64,000 nt of DNA, taken from contig DIWM01000014.1 in the NCBI GenBank assembly GCA_002428485.1, positions 20,166-84,165 of the forward strand, written 5' to 3'. Under the pieces are notes generated by a model that saw nothing but the letters and a program-made list of their open reading frames with translations, searched no databases and was not told where the DNA came from. The first letter of the stretch is position 1. Each line of letters opens with the position of its first letter. Source of the stretch: Deltaproteobacteria bacterium UBA6106 (lineage in GTDB: Bacteria > Desulfobacterota > Syntrophorhabdia > Syntrophorhabdales > Syntrophorhabdaceae). This document shows, in pieces, positions 8,593-17,161 of the stretch. Position numbers and translations under genes: made by a program.

Positions 8593-9474
8593 ATGGCTCA
8601 ATTTTACAAAAGATTACCAAGATTCCAGTACCTCTTGCCGAAAACCATCGAAGAGGCCCTGTCCTTTCTGAAGGAGCACAAGGCAGCGGCAAGGCTCTTC
8701 GCGGGAGGAACCGACCTCATCCCGCAATTGAAAAAGCGCGAGGTCGATATACCCCGCTGCCTGGTTGACCTGAAGGGCATACCGGGGCTGGACAGTATTG
8801 CGTACGACGAAGAGGCCGGCTTGAAAATAGGCCCCTTGGCGACGATCAATGCCATTAAGGACTGTCCTTATGTGCGCGACCATTACCCATCCCTTCTCCA
8901 GGCAGCATCAAGCATGGCATCCCCCCAAGTAAGGAACCGGGGAACTTTTGCGGGGAATATCTGTAGCGCTGTTCCCTCTGCAGACAGTGCCCCGGCCCTC
9001 CTTGCCCTTGAGGCATCGGTCAGGCTTCTGGGACAGAAAGGGGCGAGGGAGGTCCCCATGGACAAATTCTTTACCGGTCCACGCAAGACAGTCCTCGAAA
9101 CGGATGAGATGCTTCTCGAGATAAGGGTGCCAAGGCCGAAACCGGGGAGCCGGAATGTATATCTGAAGCTTTCACCGCGCCACTCGATGGACCTCGCCAT
9201 TGTTGGCGTCGCTGTCGTAGCGACCTGTGAGGATGGAATATGCAAAGATATCAAGATCGCCCTTGGGGCTGTTGCGCCGACACCGATAAGGGTGCCGGCA
9301 GCCGAAAGGATCCTTGAAGGAAAGCGCATAACGCCAGAGATCATTGAAGAGGTGTCGCAAAATGTAGCTGCACAGTGCAGCCCCATAGACGACCACAGGG
9401 CATCGCTGGAATACAGGCGCGATATGGTCTACATACTGGCAAGGCGGGCGCTCAATAATGTCTTAACGAAGTAG
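8593..9474 (+). CDS. Molybdenum hydroxylase, FAD-binding medium subunit
   Basis: The product has 293 residues. It carries the two FAD signatures of the CoxM/CutM/XdhB family: AGGTD at 37-41 and NRGTFAGNIC at 115-124, followed by the CO-dehydrogenase flavoprotein C-terminal domain. It passes electrons from the iron-sulfur subunit to FAD and on to an external acceptor. 4-Hydroxybenzoyl-CoA reductase, the best known syntroph/denitrifier relative, has an extra cysteine-rich loop with a [4Fe-4S] cluster in this subunit; no such four-cysteine insertion is visible here, so that specific function is not supported. First gene of the operon, 9 bases before the iron-sulfur subunit gene. Confidence 0.9.
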   Translation: MAQFYKRLPRFQYLLPKTIEEALSFLKEHKAAARLFAGGTDLIPQLKKREVDIPRCLVDLKGIPGLDSIAYDEEAGLKIGPLATINAIKDCPYVRDHYPSLLQAASSMASPQVRNRGTFAGNICSAVPSADSAPALLALEASVRLLGQKGAREVPMDKFFTGPRKTVLETDEMLLEIRVPRPKPGSRNVYLKLSPRHSMDLAIVGVAVVATCEDGICKDIKIALGAVAPTPIRVPAAERILEGKRITPEIIEEVSQNVAAQCSPIDDHRASLEYRRDMVYILARRALNNVLTK

Positions 9475-9483
9475 GAGGATATA

Positions 9484-9951
9484 ATGGAACAGATAAAACT
9501 AACTGTAAACGGCAAGGGATATGAGCTGCAGGTAAGGCCATGGGCTTCGCTCCTGGAGGTGATCCGGGATGACCTGGGATTAACAGGGACAAAGGAAGGA
9601 TGCGGCGAAGGCGAATGCGGGGCCTGCACGGTCATTATGGACGGGAAGGCAGTGAACTCATGCATTGTACTCGCGGTGGAAGCCGATGGAAGGCAGATCA
9701 CGACCATAGAAGGGCTCGCGGAGGGCGACAAGCTCCACCCTGTACAGGAGGCGTTCCTTGAAATGGGCGGCATGCAATGCGGCTTCTGTACTCCCGGAAT
9801 GATCCTCTCTACAAAAGTTCTCCTCGACGGGAATAAGAACCCCACCGACGAGGATATCCGCAAGGGGCTGGAAGGCAACTTTTGCCGCTGTACAGGCTAC
9901 ACAAAGATCTTCGAGTCCGTCAAGGCAGCTGCACAAAAGATCAGGAGGTAA
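9484..9951 (+). CDS. Molybdenum hydroxylase, [2Fe-2S] small subunit
   Basis: The 155-residue protein shows both expected [2Fe-2S] motifs: the plant-type N-terminal cluster with Cys40, Cys45, Cys48 and Cys60 (CGEGECGAC) and the helical C-terminal cluster with Cys99, Cys102, Cys134 and Cys136 (CGFC and CRC). It is the CutS/CoxS/XdhC-type subunit that moves electrons from molybdenum to FAD. Length and spacing are normal. It has its own AGGAGG and sits 5 bases before the catalytic subunit gene, so the three subunits are made together as an (LMS)2 complex in the cytoplasm. Confidence 0.95.
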   Translation: MEQIKLTVNGKGYELQVRPWASLLEVIRDDLGLTGTKEGCGEGECGACTVIMDGKAVNSCIVLAVEADGRQITTIEGLAEGDKLHPVQEAFLEMGGMQCGFCTPGMILSTKVLLDGNKNPTDEDIRKGLEGNFCRCTGYTKIFESVKAAAQKIRR

Positions 9952-9956
9952 GAGAA

Positions 9957-12275
9957 ATGAAAGAATATACGGTTATCGGGCAAAGGGTGCCCAGGATTGA
10001 CGGCAGGCAAAAGGTAATGGGCCAGGCAAAGTACGCTGCGGACTATTCCTTGCCGGGCATGCTCTTTTGCAAGGTGGCAAGGCTTCCCGTGGCGCATGCA
10101 AAGATTCTCAATGTCGATACAAGCAAGGCAGAACGCCTTCCGGGGGTAAAGGCCGTAGTGACCGCAAAGGACTTTAACGGCTGGACATGGGGCTTTATGG
10201 CAAACACCAGGGACGAACCACCCCTGGCCATGGACAAGGTCCGCTACTACATGGAGGCCGTTGCAGCCGTGGCGGCGATCGACGAGGACGCTGCCGAAGA
10301 GGCATGCGACCTCATTAAGGTGGATTATGAGGAACTTCCCAGCGTCTTCGATCCAGAGGATGCAATACGGGAAGGCGCCCCTGTCGTCCACGATTACCGG
10401 CCGAACAACGTAAGCGTTGAGTACCACTGGAATTTCGGCGACGTGGAGAAGTCCTTTGCCGAATCCTACCTGGTCAGGGAAGACCGCTTCAGGACATCCC
10501 GGGCTACAAAGGGCTATCTGGAGCCTCCCGCTTCGCTGGCCTGGTACGATCCTGCAGGCTATATCACTGTCTGGGCCGCCAAACAGAGCCCCTACTTCCA
10601 CTACCGGCATCTTGCGGCCTGCTTTGGGCTCCCCCTGTCGAAGATTCGGGTGATACAACCGTTTATCGGGGGCGGCTTCGGGGGAACAAAAAACGACTCC
10701 GTCGCCGGCGATTTCTGCGCCGTGATGCTCTCAAAAATGACAGGAAAACCGGTCAAGTTTGTCTACACCCAGGAGGAGGAACTGACTATCTCCAAAAGAA
10801 GGCACTCGATGATCGTCTACAACAAGATGGGCATGTCAAAAGACGGGCTCATCACGGCCATTCAAAGCCGTGTCATAGCAGACGGAGGCGGCTATACCGC
10901 CGTAAGCCCCCTTACGATGTACCTTACCGGATGCTGCACGCCGCTGCCCTATAAGCTTCCCAACTATAAGTATGACTGCTACAGGGCATTTACCAATAAC
11001 CCTATTTGCGCTGCCATGCGTGGTCACGGGGTGACTCACACGCGCTTTGCCTGCGAGATACAGATGGAGATGATGGCAGAAGAGCTCGGCATCGATCCGG
11101 TAGAGATCCGCATGCAAAACGCCATTGACAACCCCAAACCGGGCGAGATATACCGTACTATAAACGACATGACCCTCAAGACCTGCGGGATCAAAGAGGC
11201 GATCCAGACCCTCGTCAGGGATCCGCTCTGGGCGCAAAAAGATAAGGCCCCCAAGCAGGACGGCAGCGTGTCCTACGGGGTGGGCATGTCGGCTACTTCC
11301 TACCTGGGCGGCGCCCGTCAGCTTGGCCACCAATCCTGCGCCGCTATTGTCAGGATATGCGAAGACGGCACGGTGAACCTGATCACCGGCGCCACGGACT
11401 GCGGCCAGGGGTCTGATACGGTGCTTGCCATGATCGCCGCGGAAGAGCTGGGGGTAAGATACCAGGATATCGATTTCAAGATGGTTGACAGCGCCTATAC
11501 GCCGGTCGATCCAGGAAGCTACGGGAGCCGCGTGACGGTCCTGGCGGGCCAGGCCGTGCAGACCGCTGCCGCCGATGCAAAAAAGCAGCTCCTTGACATC
11601 CTCGGCCGCGAATGGAAGGTAAGCCCTGAGGAGATCGAGATCAGGAACGCAGAGGTCTATCATAGATCGAATCCTTCGCGTCGGATCCCTTTTGACAAGC
11701 TGGCCAAGATCGCCTGCTATTCCGGTTCGGGGGCTGTGATCATAGGAAAGGGTTATTCGGGCTATGGAATCGAGCCGCTGGGCTTCGAGAACGGCAGAGG
11801 CAATGCGGGCACATCGTTCAGCTTCACGGCCCAGACGACCCGGGCCGGGGTAGATATGGAGACCGGGCATGTGACGATAAGCGATTTTGTGATCGCCCAT
11901 GATTGCGGGAGACCGCTGAACCCGATTGGGGCAGAAAGCCAGAACGAAGGGGGCGCGGTACAGGGCATGGGGCAGGCAATATATGAGGATTTTATCATGG
12001 ACAGGGGCAAGACGCTCAACCCGACATTCCTTGATTATAAGATGCCCCGCTCCACTGATGTGCCCGATATCAAAGTGATCGACATCATCACCGACGACCC
12101 TGACGGCCCCTTCGGCGCCAAAGAGGCCTCTGAAGGAAGCCACGTGAGCGCGCCGCCTTCAGTGGTCGCCGCAATCCACGACGCCACCGGCATCTGGTTC
12201 AAGGAGCAGCCCGTCACAGCGGAGAAAATTGTGGCCGCGCTGAAGGAAAAAGGTAAATGGCCAGGGAAACAATAA
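9957..12275 (+). CDS. Molybdenum hydroxylase, molybdopterin-binding large subunit
   Basis: The catalytic subunit has 772 residues. Visible landmarks are the molybdopterin loop GGGFGGTKND near residues 236-245, AMRGHG in the middle, DCGQGSD near 480, and GAKEASEG around 720-727, which carries the conserved active-site glutamate. The family hydroxylates aromatic or N-heterocyclic rings with water-derived oxygen, or runs the reverse on hydroxyaryl-CoA. The start at 9957 was chosen because AGGAGGTAAGAGA precedes it; an upstream in-frame start would overlap the small-subunit gene. Substrate is unassigned; adjacent CoA ligases and an acyl-CoA dehydrogenase favour an aryl-CoA or aromatic acid. Confidence 0.93.
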   Translation: MKEYTVIGQRVPRIDGRQKVMGQAKYAADYSLPGMLFCKVARLPVAHAKILNVDTSKAERLPGVKAVVTAKDFNGWTWGFMANTRDEPPLAMDKVRYYMEAVAAVAAIDEDAAEEACDLIKVDYEELPSVFDPEDAIREGAPVVHDYRPNNVSVEYHWNFGDVEKSFAESYLVREDRFRTSRATKGYLEPPASLAWYDPAGYITVWAAKQSPYFHYRHLAACFGLPLSKIRVIQPFIGGGFGGTKNDSVAGDFCAVMLSKMTGKPVKFVYTQEEELTISKRRHSMIVYNKMGMSKDGLITAIQSRVIADGGGYTAVSPLTMYLTGCCTPLPYKLPNYKYDCYRAFTNNPICAAMRGHGVTHTRFACEIQMEMMAEELGIDPVEIRMQNAIDNPKPGEIYRTINDMTLKTCGIKEAIQTLVRDPLWAQKDKAPKQDGSVSYGVGMSATSYLGGARQLGHQSCAAIVRICEDGTVNLITGATDCGQGSDTVLAMIAAEELGVRYQDIDFKMVDSAYTPVDPGSYGSRVTVLAGQAVQTAAADAKKQLLDILGREWKVSPEEIEIRNAEVYHRSNPSRRIPFDKLAKIACYSGSGAVIIGKGYSGYGIEPLGFENGRGNAGTSFSFTAQTTRAGVDMETGHVTISDFVIAHDCGRPLNPIGAESQNEGGAVQGMGQAIYEDFIMDRGKTLNPTFLDYKMPRSTDVPDIKVIDIITDDPDGPFGAKEASEGSHVSAPPSVVAAIHDATGIWFKEQPVTAEKIVAALKEKGKWPGKQ

Positions 12276-12317
12276 GTATAGCCCATTCTTGGGCGAGAGC
12301 GGAGAATGAGAAGCATA

Positions 12318-12376
12318 AACCCGTAAGGTGGGAGGGGTTTAATCGCCTAACGCCTTACGCCTCACGGGTTTTTTTA
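12318..12376 (+). terminator. Terminator after molybdenum-hydroxylase operon, made of heptamer words
   Basis: AAACCCGT at 12318-12325 pairs with ACGGGTTT at 12364-12371, followed by a T run to 12375. The right arm consists of CGCCTAA, CGCCTTA, CGCCTCA words with 7-bp period, linking this terminator to the heptamer tracts elsewhere in the window. Confidence 0.75.
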
Positions 12377-12421
12377 CGGTATCAGTAGAAGGGAGTGAAA
12401 AAAACCTTAGGGGGTTGAAGC

Positions 12422-13948
12422 ATGGAATCTTATTTCTGGTGGACTGAAGAACAGAAAAGATTCGCAGAAGAGGTTCACGCATTCGTCAAAGAGGTGATGC
12501 CGCGAGACGCCGAGACGCGATGGACAAGGGAGTTCCCCTGGGACATCTTCCAGAAGATCGGCGAGAAAGGGTTTACAGGGGCGGGCATCCCGAAAGAATA
12601 CGGCGGCCTCGGACTGGGGGCAACCGGTGCATGTATTGCAGCGGAGGCGTTCAACCGGATGCCGGGCCCAGGAAGGGTCTTCGTCGGCAACATGCTTGGC
12701 GGCTTACGGCAGCTTATTGAATACGGCACCGAGGAACAGAAAAAAGGCGTTCTCCCGCGCATCGCGAAAGGAGAGCTCGGAGCAATCGTTATCACCGAGC
12801 CCTTTGCCGGCACTGATGCGGCCGCGATCGAGACAACGGCAAAGCGCGAGGGGGATGTTTACATGCTGAACGGCAAGAAGCGATATATCGTTTCTGCCGG
12901 TGTCGCGACGAGGCATATGGTCTATGCCCGCACGAGCGACAACCCGGAAGATATCCGGAGCTACCGTCACCTCACCGCATTCATCGTCGAGAAAGGGGCC
13001 CCCGGATTTTCCGTTGAAAAGATCAATGAGATAATCGGGTTTGAAAATATCCAAAACGGCGTATTGAACTTCGACAAGGTACCCGTGCCCGTAGCGAACC
13101 GCATCGGTCAGGAAGGGGAAGGATGGCGGGTAATGACAGCCGGGCTCAACTTCGAAAGGACCCTCATCTCCGCTTCAGTGGCAGGGTGGATAGGAGAGCT
13201 TTTGAAGAATGCTGTGCCTTATGCGCAGAGGAGGGTTCAGTTCGGCCGGCCCACGATCGATCTGCAGACGAACCAGTTCAAGATCGCTGACCTGATCATC
13301 AAGACAAAGATGGCACGCCTGATGACATACTACACCGCCTACCTCTGGGACCTCGGGGTGGATATCACCGTCGAATCGAATGTGGCCAAGGTCTTTAACT
13401 GCGAGTCGGCAATGCAGGCAAGCATCGACGCGATACAGGTAATGGGAGGCGACGGCGTGACGCCTTTTTATCCCCTTGAGGAGATCATGAACGTGGCCAA
13501 GGTTGAAAATATCGCCGGCGGCACCATGGAGGCCTGCAGGCTCGTCATTTTCAGGACAGCCTTGCGCCAGATGGCCGAAGACCTCAGGATGCAGCGCCGG
13601 GTTATCCATCCGGCACTGGGGGTGCCGGTGCCGGTCTCCGGTACATCAGAAAAAGTGAAAGATATCGACGAGGATAAGCTGCTCGCAGCGATCGCCGAAG
13701 ACTACCGCATAAACCCGGGCCTTTTCATAAGCCGCGAGGACATCAAGGAACTTTTTGATGCAGATAACGCCGTGCTTGACGACCTTCTCGTCTCGCTGGA
13801 GAAGAAAGGCCTTGTCAGGCTCTATCGGGACAAGAAAGGCATCGCTTTGGCAAAGGCAACCTATGAAGGCCTCGACAAGGCCCATCCGCAGGAATACTAC
13901 AAATGGTTTCCGTCATGGATCGGCAACGGGAAGGACAGAATCTTTTAG
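12422..13948 (+). CDS. Acyl-CoA dehydrogenase-like protein with C-terminal extension
   Basis: The 508-residue protein has the ACAD fold: N-terminal helices, the FAD/substrate motif ITEPFAGTDAAA (124-135), the beta domain, and C-terminal helices including RRVQFGRPTIDLQTNQF (270-286). At the usual catalytic position, YEGT in most ACADs, it has AGGT (365-368), so that glutamate is missing. Glu245 in GLNFER occupies the place used by isovaleryl-CoA and long-chain dehydrogenases and is the likely base. Residues about 400-508 form an extra domain not found in ordinary 380-residue ACADs; about 415-490 resemble a winged helix. It probably reduces ETF. It lies between the molybdenum hydroxylase and the TRAP genes. 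Confidence 0.85.
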   Translation: MESYFWWTEEQKRFAEEVHAFVKEVMPRDAETRWTREFPWDIFQKIGEKGFTGAGIPKEYGGLGLGATGACIAAEAFNRMPGPGRVFVGNMLGGLRQLIEYGTEEQKKGVLPRIAKGELGAIVITEPFAGTDAAAIETTAKREGDVYMLNGKKRYIVSAGVATRHMVYARTSDNPEDIRSYRHLTAFIVEKGAPGFSVEKINEIIGFENIQNGVLNFDKVPVPVANRIGQEGEGWRVMTAGLNFERTLISASVAGWIGELLKNAVPYAQRRVQFGRPTIDLQTNQFKIADLIIKTKMARLMTYYTAYLWDLGVDITVESNVAKVFNCESAMQASIDAIQVMGGDGVTPFYPLEEIMNVAKVENIAGGTMEACRLVIFRTALRQMAEDLRMQRRVIHPALGVPVPVSGTSEKVKDIDEDKLLAAIAEDYRINPGLFISREDIKELFDADNAVLDDLLVSLEKKGLVRLYRDKKGIALAKATYEGLDKAHPQEYYKWFPSWIGNGKDRIF

Positions 13949-14079
13949 AGGAGGTGATGCAGCAAAGGTTCCTGGGGGCAGCGTTCCTTTGGTGTACGGA
14001 GGCCAAGGAATGATTGACAAAAGGTATTTTTATCGTGCAATGGACATAGGCAGCAAAATATAAAACAAGGGGGTTAGAT

Positions 14080-15087
14080 ATGAAAAGGTTTATTTCTGTG
14101 TTGTTTCTTGTTTCAATCTTTTGTTTTGTTTCAACAATTGCATTCAGTGCGCCTTTGGTTTTAAAGGCGGTCACGGCCTTCCCTAAAAACCATGCCAACA
14201 ACGACACGGTCCAGATGTTTGTTGATAGGGTCAACCAGCGGTGCAAGGGCCAGCTTGAGATACGATGGCTCGGCGGACCTGAGGTTACCGCAGCCTTTGA
14301 TCAGATCACTGCCCTGAAATCAGGCACCATCGACATGATCCTGTATTATCCCTTCGGCTACATGAAACAATTGATGCCCGAGGCTGAGGCAAAGGGCCTT
14401 TCCGAGCTCGCCGATTGGGAAGAGAGAAGGACAGGCGCATTCGAGTTGTGGGGGGAAATATTTGCAAAAAGGGTAAATGCCAAATATATTGGGAGGCTCC
14501 ATAACCTGATCCCGTTCATGCTCTATACAAATAAAAAGATCACAAAGCTGGAGGATTTCAAGGGAATGAAGATAAGGGTCATGCCCTTATATGTTCCTTT
14601 TATAAAAGCCCTGGGGGCCTCTCCGATCTTGATACCGCCGACCGACATTCATACTGCCATGGAACGAAAGGTGGTGGATGGATTCTGCTGGCCAAGGGTC
14701 GGCATGACAAGCTGGGGGCTCCAGGAGGTTACCAAATATATGTTGTTGCCCGGTTTTTTTCAAATGGAGCCGGCTACCATGATCAATATGGACAAGTGGA
14801 AACAGATCCCCAAAGAGGCACAGGATATAATCATGGAAGTTATGAAGGACATGGAATACATTGCAACCATGCGTCAGATGTTAATCATGGAAAAAGAGGA
14901 TAATGTCAGGCTAAAGGCGGGCATGGAATTTATTCAACTGCCGCCCGAAGAGGCCAGGAAGTTCTTAAAGATAATTCATGATGAGACATGGAATTTTGTC
15001 CTGAAGAGCGCCCCCGACTATGGCCCAAAACTCCAGAAGGCGTCTTCAAAAAAGGCATTGCCAAAAGGGGCATTCCCCTGGCAATAG
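14080..15087 (+). CDS. dctP: TRAP transporter periplasmic solute-binding protein (DctP family)
   Basis: The 335-residue protein starts with a clear signal peptide (charged MKR, hydrophobic core, AFSA cleavage region near residue 24). The mature part has the DctP fold signatures: a KIRVMP stretch around residues 165-170, with the arginine that usually binds the substrate carboxylate, and PPTDIHTAMERKVVDG. DctP proteins capture carboxylic acids in the periplasm and hand them to DctQM. The start is supported by AGGGGG upstream. The 130-bp gap before it has no convincing gene. A strong hairpin separates it from dctQ. Confidence 0.92.
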   Translation: MKRFISVLFLVSIFCFVSTIAFSAPLVLKAVTAFPKNHANNDTVQMFVDRVNQRCKGQLEIRWLGGPEVTAAFDQITALKSGTIDMILYYPFGYMKQLMPEAEAKGLSELADWEERRTGAFELWGEIFAKRVNAKYIGRLHNLIPFMLYTNKKITKLEDFKGMKIRVMPLYVPFIKALGASPILIPPTDIHTAMERKVVDGFCWPRVGMTSWGLQEVTKYMLLPGFFQMEPATMINMDKWKQIPKEAQDIIMEVMKDMEYIATMRQMLIMEKEDNVRLKAGMEFIQLPPEEARKFLKIIHDETWNFVLKSAPDYGPKLQKASSKKALPKGAFPWQ

Positions 15088-15106
15088 CAATCTGTGTTAA
15101 ATGGCC

Positions 15107-15149
15107 GGATACCCCTCTTCTCCGGTAGAGGGGTATCCGCAAGTTTTTT
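15107..15149 (+). terminator. Intercistronic hairpin with T tract between dctP and dctQ
   Basis: GGATACCCCTCT (15107-15118) and AGAGGGGTATCC (15127-15138) form a perfect 12-bp stem with an 8-base loop, followed by a run of six T at 15144-15149. It is a classic intrinsic terminator shape placed just before dctQ, and would make binding protein in excess over the membrane subunits. Confidence 0.8.
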
Positions 15150-15176
15150 CCGCGCATATCGTTACCAGGAGGAAAC

Positions 15177-15686
15177 ATGGAACGCAAGGGGATCTTTGAC
15201 TGGATAATAGAAAGCCTCGCCTATCTTGGCGGTATACTGCTTGGTTGTGCAGTAATCATAAAATTTTGCGATATCATTCTGCGGTATTTTTTCAACAGGC
15301 CGCTGACCTGGGATATAGAGATCACGGAATATATTCTTTTTGCTTTGGCATTCTTCGGCGCAGCATGGCTTTTGAGGGAGGGAGGGCACGTACGGATCGA
15401 TGTGCTGGACAACTTCTTGAGCGAAAAGGGAAAAACGTATTTACACCTCGTCCATTCCGCGGTCGGGGGTTTGGTTTCAATAATATTATGCCTGATGAGC
15501 TTCGTGGCGGCAGCCTACAGCTATCGTGACGGTCTCACAGTGGTAAAGATCTATACGATCGGCAAATACTACTTTCTTTTCATCGTTTCCCTTGGATTCT
15601 TTTTACTGTTTGCAGAATTCCTTCGTCAGTTCGCCGCCGGCATCCGCAAGATCAAAAGTAAATCCACAGAAGAAGGAGCCGAATAG
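15177..15686 (+). CDS. dctQ: TRAP transporter small membrane subunit (DctQ family)
   Basis: The 169-residue protein has four hydrophobic segments (about residues 12-32, 46-66, 90-112 and 130-150), the DctQ size and topology, and the family-type FGAAWLLREGGHVRID stretch. It supports the large permease in a sodium-coupled TRAP importer. AGGAGG lies directly before the ATG. It starts after the dctP terminator-like hairpin and ends one base before dctM. Confidence 0.92.
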   Translation: MERKGIFDWIIESLAYLGGILLGCAVIIKFCDIILRYFFNRPLTWDIEITEYILFALAFFGAAWLLREGGHVRIDVLDNFLSEKGKTYLHLVHSAVGGLVSIILCLMSFVAAAYSYRDGLTVVKIYTIGKYYFLFIVSLGFFLLFAEFLRQFAAGIRKIKSKSTEEGAE

Positions 15687-15687
15687 A

Positions 15688-16998
15688 ATGGAATGGTATA
15701 TACCCTTTGCAATAATACTGGGCAGCCTTGTGCTCCTCATGATTGTTGGTTTCCCTATTTTCATTTCATTTACGATCGTTAACATTGTCGGGATATATTT
15801 TTTCTGGGGCGGCGCTGACGGCCTCATGCAGCTCACCCATACCATCTTTTCATCTATCAGTAATTTCGTGCTTTTGCCTGTGCCCGTGTTCATCCTGATG
15901 GGGGAATTGATCGCACGATCAGGCATTTTTAAATATGCCATTGAAACGCTGGACAAATGGATAGGGGGGCTCCGCGGGAGGCTGGCGCTCCTTGGTGTCG
16001 GCAGCGCTACGATATTTGCCGCCTTGAGCGGTTCCGCGCAGGGCACAACGGCCATGCTGGGGAGCATACTGCTCCCGGAAATGTATCAAAGGGGATACAA
16101 AAAGTATTTTGCAGTCGGTTCATGTTTTGCCGGCGCCTTAGCGATGATCATCCCTCCAAGCGCCTTTGCCGTGATCCTCGGGGCGCTGGCAGAGGTCTCC
16201 ATAGGCAAGCTCCTCATAGGAGGTATCATCCCCGGTTTGATACTGGCGTTCTGTTATGTGGCCTACATCATTATTGCAGTCAAGGTGAACCCCGATATCG
16301 CCCACGATTATTCCGCGCAGAAGTATTCATGGCCGGACAAGATCATGAGTTTTCTCAAATACGTGCTGCCCTTCGGCAGCATTATGTTCCTGGTGACCTG
16401 GCTGATCTTCTTCGGTTTTTGTACCCCCACGGAATCGGCCGTGCTCGGCACGGCAGGAAGCGTGGTCCTGATCCTCTGTTATCGAAGGATGAGCTGGGGC
16501 ATCGTGAAAGAGTCCTTCGTGAATACGGTAAAGATCACAGTCATGATGTTCATGATATTGACCGGCGCCACCGCCTTTGGCCAGCTTCTGGCGTATACGG
16601 GCGCAAGCCAGGGCCTCTGCGAGTTTGTGGTGAGCTACAACCTGTCTCCGCTTTCAACCGTTTTAATAATGCAGGTATTATTTCTCATCTTAGGGTGTTT
16701 TATGGAGCAGGTCTCGATCCTTATGGTTACCCTGCCCATCTTCATGCCGATCGTACGATCCCTTGACATCAACGCCCTATGGTTTGTCATCCTCATATTG
16801 CTTAACATGGGCGTGGCAATGAAAAGCCCTCCCTTTGGATTGACGCTTTTTGTGATGCAGGGGGTGGCGCCAAAGGGGACGAGCATCAGGGACATCTATC
16901 TGGGCGCGACCGTGTTTATTATCTGCGATCTCATAGGCCTGCTCGTTGTCTTTTTCTTTCCTCAACTCGCATTGTTTTTGCCGGGCTTCATGAGATAA
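15688..16998 (+). CDS. dctM: TRAP transporter large membrane subunit (DctM family)
   Basis: The 436-residue protein has about 12 hydrophobic segments and DctM features such as PVFILMGELIARSG, SGSAQGTTAMLGSILLPEM and PPSAFAVILGALAEVS. It forms the ion-coupled transport channel with DctQ. The start at 15688 gives MEWYIPFAII and follows GAAGGAGCC; an upstream in-frame start lies inside dctQ and is rejected. Substrate is not readable from sequence; the neighbours point to an organic or aromatic acid. Confidence 0.93.
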   Translation: MEWYIPFAIILGSLVLLMIVGFPIFISFTIVNIVGIYFFWGGADGLMQLTHTIFSSISNFVLLPVPVFILMGELIARSGIFKYAIETLDKWIGGLRGRLALLGVGSATIFAALSGSAQGTTAMLGSILLPEMYQRGYKKYFAVGSCFAGALAMIIPPSAFAVILGALAEVSIGKLLIGGIIPGLILAFCYVAYIIIAVKVNPDIAHDYSAQKYSWPDKIMSFLKYVLPFGSIMFLVTWLIFFGFCTPTESAVLGTAGSVVLILCYRRMSWGIVKESFVNTVKITVMMFMILTGATAFGQLLAYTGASQGLCEFVVSYNLSPLSTVLIMQVLFLILGCFMEQVSILMVTLPIFMPIVRSLDINALWFVILILLNMGVAMKSPPFGLTLFVMQGVAPKGTSIRDIYLGATVFIICDLIGLLVVFFFPQLALFLPGFMR

Positions 16999-17025
16999 GA
17001 GGAGAGGAAGCTCGGTCTGATGACA

Positions 17026-17054
17026 GTATGTCGTAGTTCGTATATCGTATATCG
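17026..17054. repeat. TCGTATA heptamer tract
   Basis: The stretch around GTCGTAGTTCGTATATCG shares its form with tracts at 7439, 57181 and 63625. It sits in the 163-bp gap between dctM and the first CoA ligase, which otherwise shows nothing I can assign. Confidence 0.6.
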
Positions 17055-17161
17055 GGATTATAAAGAGATCATTACTCCGTATTGGCCATGAACGTTTTTG
17101 CGGGGATATCCCGACACAAATAATGGAAGATTCGGTTTTAAATGCGAAGAAAGGAGAACAC

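Noticed and set aside
8593..9474. 4-Hydroxybenzoyl-CoA reductase beta subunit
   Set aside because: The defining cysteine-rich [4Fe-4S] insertion is not visible.
10836..12143. Long minus-strand open frame opposite the molybdenum large subunit
   Set aside because: Antisense shadow of a gene with confirmed molybdopterin motifs.
13958..14014. 18-codon frame MQQRFLGAAF after the acyl-CoA dehydrogenase gene
   Set aside because: Has a good AGGAGG but is very short, with no family; kept as untranslated leader.
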